Shown here in pieces: positions 60,257 through 64,000 of a DNA stretch of 64,000 nt. The notes under the pieces are model-generated. The model worked only from the letters and a program-made list of their open reading frames with translations, had not been told where the DNA came from and made no database searches. Source of the stretch: Roseovarius sp. (GTDB lineage: Bacteria; Pseudomonadota; Alphaproteobacteria; Rhodobacterales; Rhodobacteraceae). The stretch spans positions 26,482 to 90,481 of the forward strand of contig JAJFIA010000012.1 of assembly GCA_021775255.1 (NCBI GenBank). The letters run 5' to 3'. Numbering within the stretch: the stretch's first letter is position 1; the number at the start of each line of letters is the position of its first letter. The position numbers were made by a program, and so were the translations under genes.

Positions 60257-63200
60257 ATGGCCATGACTCTCGCTGCAGGCTCAATCAGTCGCCCTGTCGC
60301 CATCTGGCTGGCCATCATATTTTGCGTCTTGGGCGGATTGTGGGGGCTTAGTACCGTTGGCCGCCTTGAAGACCCGAGCTTTACCCTGAAGACCGCACTG
60401 GTCGTCATCCCATATCCTGGTGCGACTGCGGAGGAGGTCGAGGAGCAGGTTTCCGAAGTTGTTGAGGGGGCGTTGCAGCAGATGAAGCAGCTTGACCGGA
60501 TCGAGTCTAAATCGATGCTGGGCATGTCTCAGGTTACTGTTGAAATTGAAGATACCTTTGGACCTGACGAGATGCCGCAGGTCTGGGACGAGATGCGGCG
60601 CCGGTTGCGCGACATACGCGGCGAACTCCCCGAAGGTGCGCGCGAACCAGTCATCAACGATGATTTCGGTGACGTCTACGGAATGTTCTACGCGGTGACC
60701 ACCAATGGCTATTCCCCGTCGGAGCAGCGCGAGATTGCACGTTTTCTGCAGCGCGGTTTGGTTTCTGTCGACGGGGTCGCAAAGGTCGAGATTCAAGGGT
60801 TGATTGAGGAGGAGATAACGGTCGCGATCCCATCCTCCCGCCTTTCCAGCCTCGGGCTACAACCAAACCAGATTCTGGCCGCCATTTCGGACGAGAACAG
60901 GGTATTCGCGAACGGGGAGATCACCGAAGGGCCCGCACGCTTAGGCGTTTCGGTACCGCAGGGCTACGCTACGGTCGCCGGCATCGAGGCGCTCCGGCTT
61001 GGGGCACCCGGCGAGGTCGGCCAGATCTCCGTTGCCGACATCGCCCGTGTCACACGAAGTGAGACCGAACAGCCAGGTCAAGTTATTCGTCACAACGGTG
61101 AACGCGCCTTTACGTTAGGTATCTCCGCCCTGACAGACCGTAACGTGGTGGAAGTTGGAAGCGGCGTCGAGGAACGGATGAGCGTCTTGATTGCTCAGCT
61201 TCCAAAGGGGGTAGAAGTTGCTCCGATTTATGAACAACACAAGGTCGTGGACGCGGCCGTTTCGAACTTTCTGGTTGGTCTTGGGCAGTCAGTCGCTATC
61301 GTTGTTGGCGCCCTGATGCTCACGATGGGCTGGCGCGCGGGGATCGTTGTGGGCGCGACTCTCACCCTGACAGTGCTTGCGACCATTTTTTTCATGTCGG
61401 TTTTCGGCATTCCGATGGAGCGCATCAGCCTTGGTGCCCTGATCATCGCGATGGGGATGCTGGTCGATAACGCAATCGTAATCACCGAAGGCATGGTGAT
61501 CGGCATGGCTCGGGGCAAGTCCGCTGAAACAGCTGCGTCCGAAACGGAATCCGCAACCTCGATTCCGCTTCTGGGCGCAACGGTAATCGGAATTATGGCC
61601 TTTTCCGGTATCGGGCTATCGCCGGACGCAACCGGCGAGTTCCTTTTCTCGCTCTTCGCAGTAATCGGCATCTCCTTGCTGCTGAGTTGGATTTTCGCCG
61701 TAACAATTACACCCTATCTCGGTGCCCTTTTGTTGCGCGCGCCCAAGACTGTCGCGGAAGATCCTTACAAGGGTGCTTTTTATGCGGTTTATCGCGGCGT
61801 TCTCTGGGGCGCACTTCGGTCTCGCTGGCTCGTTGTCCTAGTGGTCGTTGGTATAACCGTGGCGTCGCTGATGGCGTTTGGACAGGTCAAGCAGGCTTTT
61901 TTCCCGGCCTCGACCACACCACTGTTCTATGTCCAGTATCAATTGCCGCAGGGGACCGACATCCGCACCACGGATGAGGACATGAAAAGACTGGAGTCGG
62001 TGCTGCGCGAAACCCAAGGTGTCAACGATGTTGCATCTCTTGTCGGTCGCGGTGCAAGCCGCTTTATGCTGACCTACACTCCCGAACAGGCAAATTCGGG
62101 ATACGGCCAACTCATCGTCCGGGTTGGGGACGCGGCAGCGATCCCGGCTTTGGCCCAGAGCCTGAGACAATCTCTGCCGTCGCAGTTCCCGAACGCGCTG
62201 GTGCGGGTCGAGGAACTCGTCTTTGGTCCGCCATCGGGAGCGGCCGTCGCCGTGCGGTTCTCGGGGCCGAACCCGATCATTCTTCGTGCGCTGGCGGATG
62301 AGGCAATGTTGATTTTCCGGGAGGCGGGAACCATCACCGATCCGCGCACCGATTGGCGCCAGCGCGAACTTACGATCATTCCGGTCGTTGATGAGGCGCG
62401 AATGCGTCTCGCAGGTGCTAGTCGGCAAGCCATAGCTGATACCATTGAATATGGCACCTCGGGGCTGAGGGTGGGAACCTTGCGGGAAGGCGACACCGAA
62501 GTCCCGCTGATTTTGAGACTCCCCGAAAACGAGCGCGATGGGGTCGAAAGGCTTCGCGATCTTGAAGTCTGGTCGCAGGGCGGCGGAAAATATGTGCCGA
62601 TGTCCGGCCTCGTCGAACGATTCGAAACACGGCTTTCCGAAGCCCTGATCCTTCGCCGTGACCGAGAGCGGACGATATCCGCCCTCGGCGGTGCGCGGGG
62701 TGACTTGACCGCAGATGAAGCATTCCGAAGCGTCCGCGACATGATCGAAGCCATCTCGCTCCCGCCCGGTTACGTTATGGAATGGGGCGGCGAGTTTGAA
62801 AGCGCGTCCGATGCGCAAGCGTCACTCGGTAAACAGTTGCCACTGGGGTTCCTCGTGATGCTGACAATTTCAATCCTGATGTTTAACAAATTACGCCAGC
62901 CACTGATCCTATGGCTTGTCGTTCCGATGTCGGTCACCGGCATGGTCCTGGGGCTTCTGTTCACCGGGCTTCCCTTTACGTTCACAGCGCTGCTTGGCTT
63001 TCTGTCTTTGTCGGGCATGTTGATGAAAAACGCGATTGTTCTGGTCGAAGAGATTGACGCTCAGCGCGCCAACGGTGTGGAGAACTACAAGGCTGTAATG
63101 GATGGCTCGGTCAGCAGGCTGCGGCCAGTGGTTTTGGCTGCGGGAACCACAATCTTCGGCATGTTGCCGCTCTTACCTGACGCCTTTTTCGCTTCGATGG

Positions 63201-63337
63201 CCGTCACAATCATGGGCGGATTAGCATTTGCCTCGATCCTGACCCTCGTCCTGGTGCCGGTGCTCTATGCGCTCCTTTTCCGAATTCGCCCGCCCCGGCA
63301 CGCAAAAGAGATGTATGGCGAAGCATCAACCGCTTAA
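60257..63337 (+). CDS. RND-family efflux pump permease
   Basis: A 1026-residue inner-membrane pump with twelve predicted membrane segments in the usual 1+5 / 1+5 arrangement and two large periplasmic loops. The proton-relay region holds GMLVDNAIVITEGM with Asp at the AcrB D407-type position; the usual second Asp is Asn here, as in many RND pumps outside the AcrB subgroup. The N-terminal periplasmic text VVIPYPGATAEEVEEQVS is family-typical. Length is normal for AcrB/MexB-class pumps. It would export toxic or hydrophobic compounds, perhaps including terpenoid-like acids, but no substrate can be inferred. It starts 9 bases after the adaptor gene. Confidence 0.92.
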   Translation: MAMTLAAGSISRPVAIWLAIIFCVLGGLWGLSTVGRLEDPSFTLKTALVVIPYPGATAEEVEEQVSEVVEGALQQMKQLDRIESKSMLGMSQVTVEIEDTFGPDEMPQVWDEMRRRLRDIRGELPEGAREPVINDDFGDVYGMFYAVTTNGYSPSEQREIARFLQRGLVSVDGVAKVEIQGLIEEEITVAIPSSRLSSLGLQPNQILAAISDENRVFANGEITEGPARLGVSVPQGYATVAGIEALRLGAPGEVGQISVADIARVTRSETEQPGQVIRHNGERAFTLGISALTDRNVVEVGSGVEERMSVLIAQLPKGVEVAPIYEQHKVVDAAVSNFLVGLGQSVAIVVGALMLTMGWRAGIVVGATLTLTVLATIFFMSVFGIPMERISLGALIIAMGMLVDNAIVITEGMVIGMARGKSAETAASETESATSIPLLGATVIGIMAFSGIGLSPDATGEFLFSLFAVIGISLLLSWIFAVTITPYLGALLLRAPKTVAEDPYKGAFYAVYRGVLWGALRSRWLVVLVVVGITVASLMAFGQVKQAFFPASTTPLFYVQYQLPQGTDIRTTDEDMKRLESVLRETQGVNDVASLVGRGASRFMLTYTPEQANSGYGQLIVRVGDAAAIPALAQSLRQSLPSQFPNALVRVEELVFGPPSGAAVAVRFSGPNPIILRALADEAMLIFREAGTITDPRTDWRQRELTIIPVVDEARMRLAGASRQAIADTIEYGTSGLRVGTLREGDTEVPLILRLPENERDGVERLRDLEVWSQGGGKYVPMSGLVERFETRLSEALILRRDRERTISALGGARGDLTADEAFRSVRDMIEAISLPPGYVMEWGGEFESASDAQASLGKQLPLGFLVMLTISILMFNKLRQPLILWLVVPMSVTGMVLGLLFTGLPFTFTALLGFLSLSGMLMKNAIVLVEEIDAQRANGVENYKAVMDGSVSRLRPVVLAAGTTIFGMLPLLPDAFFASMAVTIMGGLAFASILTLVLVPVLYALLFRIRPPRHAKEMYGEASTA

Positions 63338-63347
63338 AATTTGTCAT

Positions 63348-63362
63348 GCACAAGATTTGTGC
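63348..63362. promoter_or_regulatory. Inverted repeat GCACAA-GAT-TTGTGC
   Basis: A 6-bp perfect inverted repeat with 3-base centre lies 10 bases after the pump gene and 65 bases before the TetR start at 63427. It has no T-run, so an operator for the next gene is more likely than a terminator. The rest of the 89-base gap shows no promoter that I can support. Confidence 0.4.
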
Positions 63363-63426
63363 GCAGCTTGCCGTGGAGCGGTTGGCAACTTAAGCTGAAA
63401 TCACCGGGATCGTTCTAAGGAGAGAC

Positions 63427-64000
63427 GTGTTGCGCGAAGAAAAGCTCAGCGATGTCATCCGTGGAGCGCGCTCGGTTTTTTTCGAACATGGATTAGCGGG
63501 CGCACGCGTGGATCAGATCGCTGATGCGGCAGGCGTCTCGAAAGCAACGATGTATGCGCATTTTCCCTCCAAGACAGCCCTATTCACCGAAGTCGTATCG
63601 AGGGAATGCGACATGCTCGCCGAAGAGCTTGAGACATTGTTGCGGGCACAGGGCCCGACGGAGGAAACGTTGCAGTCGTTTAGTGACGCTCTGATCAGTC
63701 TTGTTTTCTCGAATGCCTATATTCGGCTTTACCGAATTTGCGTTGCCGAGGCTGGCAGGTTTCCTGAGATCGGGGAACTCTTCTTCAAAGCCGGACCAGA
63801 GCGGGTAAGGCTCATCCTTGCGGGTTACCTGATGGAACGGTGCCAGAGCGGAGATTTGATGATCCCGAATCCCGATTTCGCTGCAGATCAGTTTATTCAA
63901 CTATCCTTTACCAGTATCTTAAATGACCGGTTATTTGGTGTTCAAAAACGCATTGCTAAATCTGTAAACGGCGGAGCAATACTAAGCCACAGTAGCGACG
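63427..64000 (+). CDS. TetR-family regulator, partial at right edge
   Basis: A reading frame starting GTG at 63427 (MLREEKLSDVIRGAR) with AAGGAG 4 bases upstream, open to the end of the window (191 codons). The HTH is VDQIADAAGVSKATMYAHFPSK (residues about 31-52, given as two halves: VDQIADAAGVS and KATMYAHFPSK). The C-terminal end resembles the TetR regulators with a YbiH/AefR-like tail, but too little remains to say more. The true C-terminus lies outside the window. It follows the RND operon in the same direction. Confidence 0.85.
   Translation, partial: MLREEKLSDVIRGARSVFFEHGLAGARVDQIADAAGVSKATMYAHFPSKTALFTEVVSRECDMLAEELETLLRAQGPTEETLQSFSDALISLVFSNAYIRLYRICVAEAGRFPEIGELFFKAGPERVRLILAGYLMERCQSGDLMIPNPDFAADQFIQLSFTSILNDRLFGVQKRIAKSVNGGAILSHSSD

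Noticed and set aside
1..64000. tRNA, rRNA, CRISPR, prophage or plasmid origin features
   Set aside because: Nothing with the needed structure or repeat pattern was seen on reading both strands; a covariance-model scan was not possible here.

Overview
The window looks like chromosome of an alphaproteobacterium, most likely Rhodobacteraceae (Roseobacter-type). The evidence is moderately high GC, dense operons with ATGA/TGATG overlaps, and the style of the catabolic genes. About 54 kb (positions 1-54337) form one CoA-thioester catabolic island of about 45 genes. It holds eight acyl-CoA dehydrogenase genes, five enoyl-CoA hydratase/isomerase (crotonase) genes, five acyl-CoA ligase or ligase-like genes and five short-chain dehydrogenases. 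It also holds four CaiB/BaiF proteins (one an alpha-methylacyl-CoA racemase type), several MaoC/hot-dog proteins, two SCP2-type thiolases (one without the nucleophilic Cys and paired with a DUF35 protein), a biotin-dependent acyl-CoA carboxylase, an HMG-CoA-lyase-like enzyme, a citrate-synthase-like lyase, 2,4-dienoyl-CoA reductase, an ETF pair and a complete Liv-type ABC importer. No tRNA, rRNA or CRISPR was seen.

The island is tied together by seven copies of a 14-bp inverted repeat, CTAACA-N2-TGTTAG. They lie at 810, 6612, 26315, 29971, 42449, 47534 and 49262, each in the promoter region of a transcription unit. The first copy sits between a TetR-family gene (1-767, minus, running off the left edge) and a BadH-like dehydrogenase. 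This TetR protein appears to be a tandem: a second TetR DNA-binding domain begins just before the window edge. The simplest reading is a single TetR-controlled regulon. At 29959-29996 the operator is part of a perfect 38-bp palindrome that encodes a -35/-10 promoter on each strand.

Layout: 1-6580 regulator, BadH-like SDR, acyl-CoA synthetase, NmrA-like protein and FadH. 6672-20769 is a 12-gene plus operon (AliB-like dehydrogenase, hydratase, dehydrogenases, PaaK-like ligase, carboxylase, two C-C lyases, CaiB, MaoC). 20805-26283 is a minus operon with a steroid-side-chain-like dehydrogenase pair and a transglutaminase-like protein. 26384-29927 is a minus operon with racemase, MaoC hydratase and an Ltp2-like/DUF35 pair. 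30027-31193 is CaiB. 31277-34590 holds ETF and two crotonases. 34683-42407 is the Liv importer with a built-in acyl-CoA synthetase and an SDR. 42506-47468 is a minus operon ending in an SCPx thiolase. 47575-49179 is an acyl-CoA ligase. 49322-54337 holds isovaleryl-CoA-dehydrogenase-like enzymes, an SDR, a crotonase and two thioesterases.

Taken together, the enzymes suggest import and CoA activation of an alicyclic and/or methyl-branched (isoprenoid or terpenoid-like) carboxylic acid. Ring oxidation would be of cyclohexanecarboxylate type (AliB/BadH-like). Alpha-methyl branches would be handled by racemase, SCPx and retro-aldolase, beta-methyl branches by carboxylase plus lyase, and reducing equivalents would leave through a dedicated ETF. 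The actual substrate cannot be read from the sequence.

From 54338 to about 58540 the DNA is a scar zone. It contains fragments of two different IS5-type transposases and an IS110-type transposase, a LuxR/LAL-type regulator cut by the IS110 end, and an in-frame chimera of a ferredoxin reductase with the C-terminal third of a thiolase. From 58591 to the right edge lies an RND efflux operon (TetR, membrane fusion protein, pump) with tandem operators, followed by another partial TetR gene.
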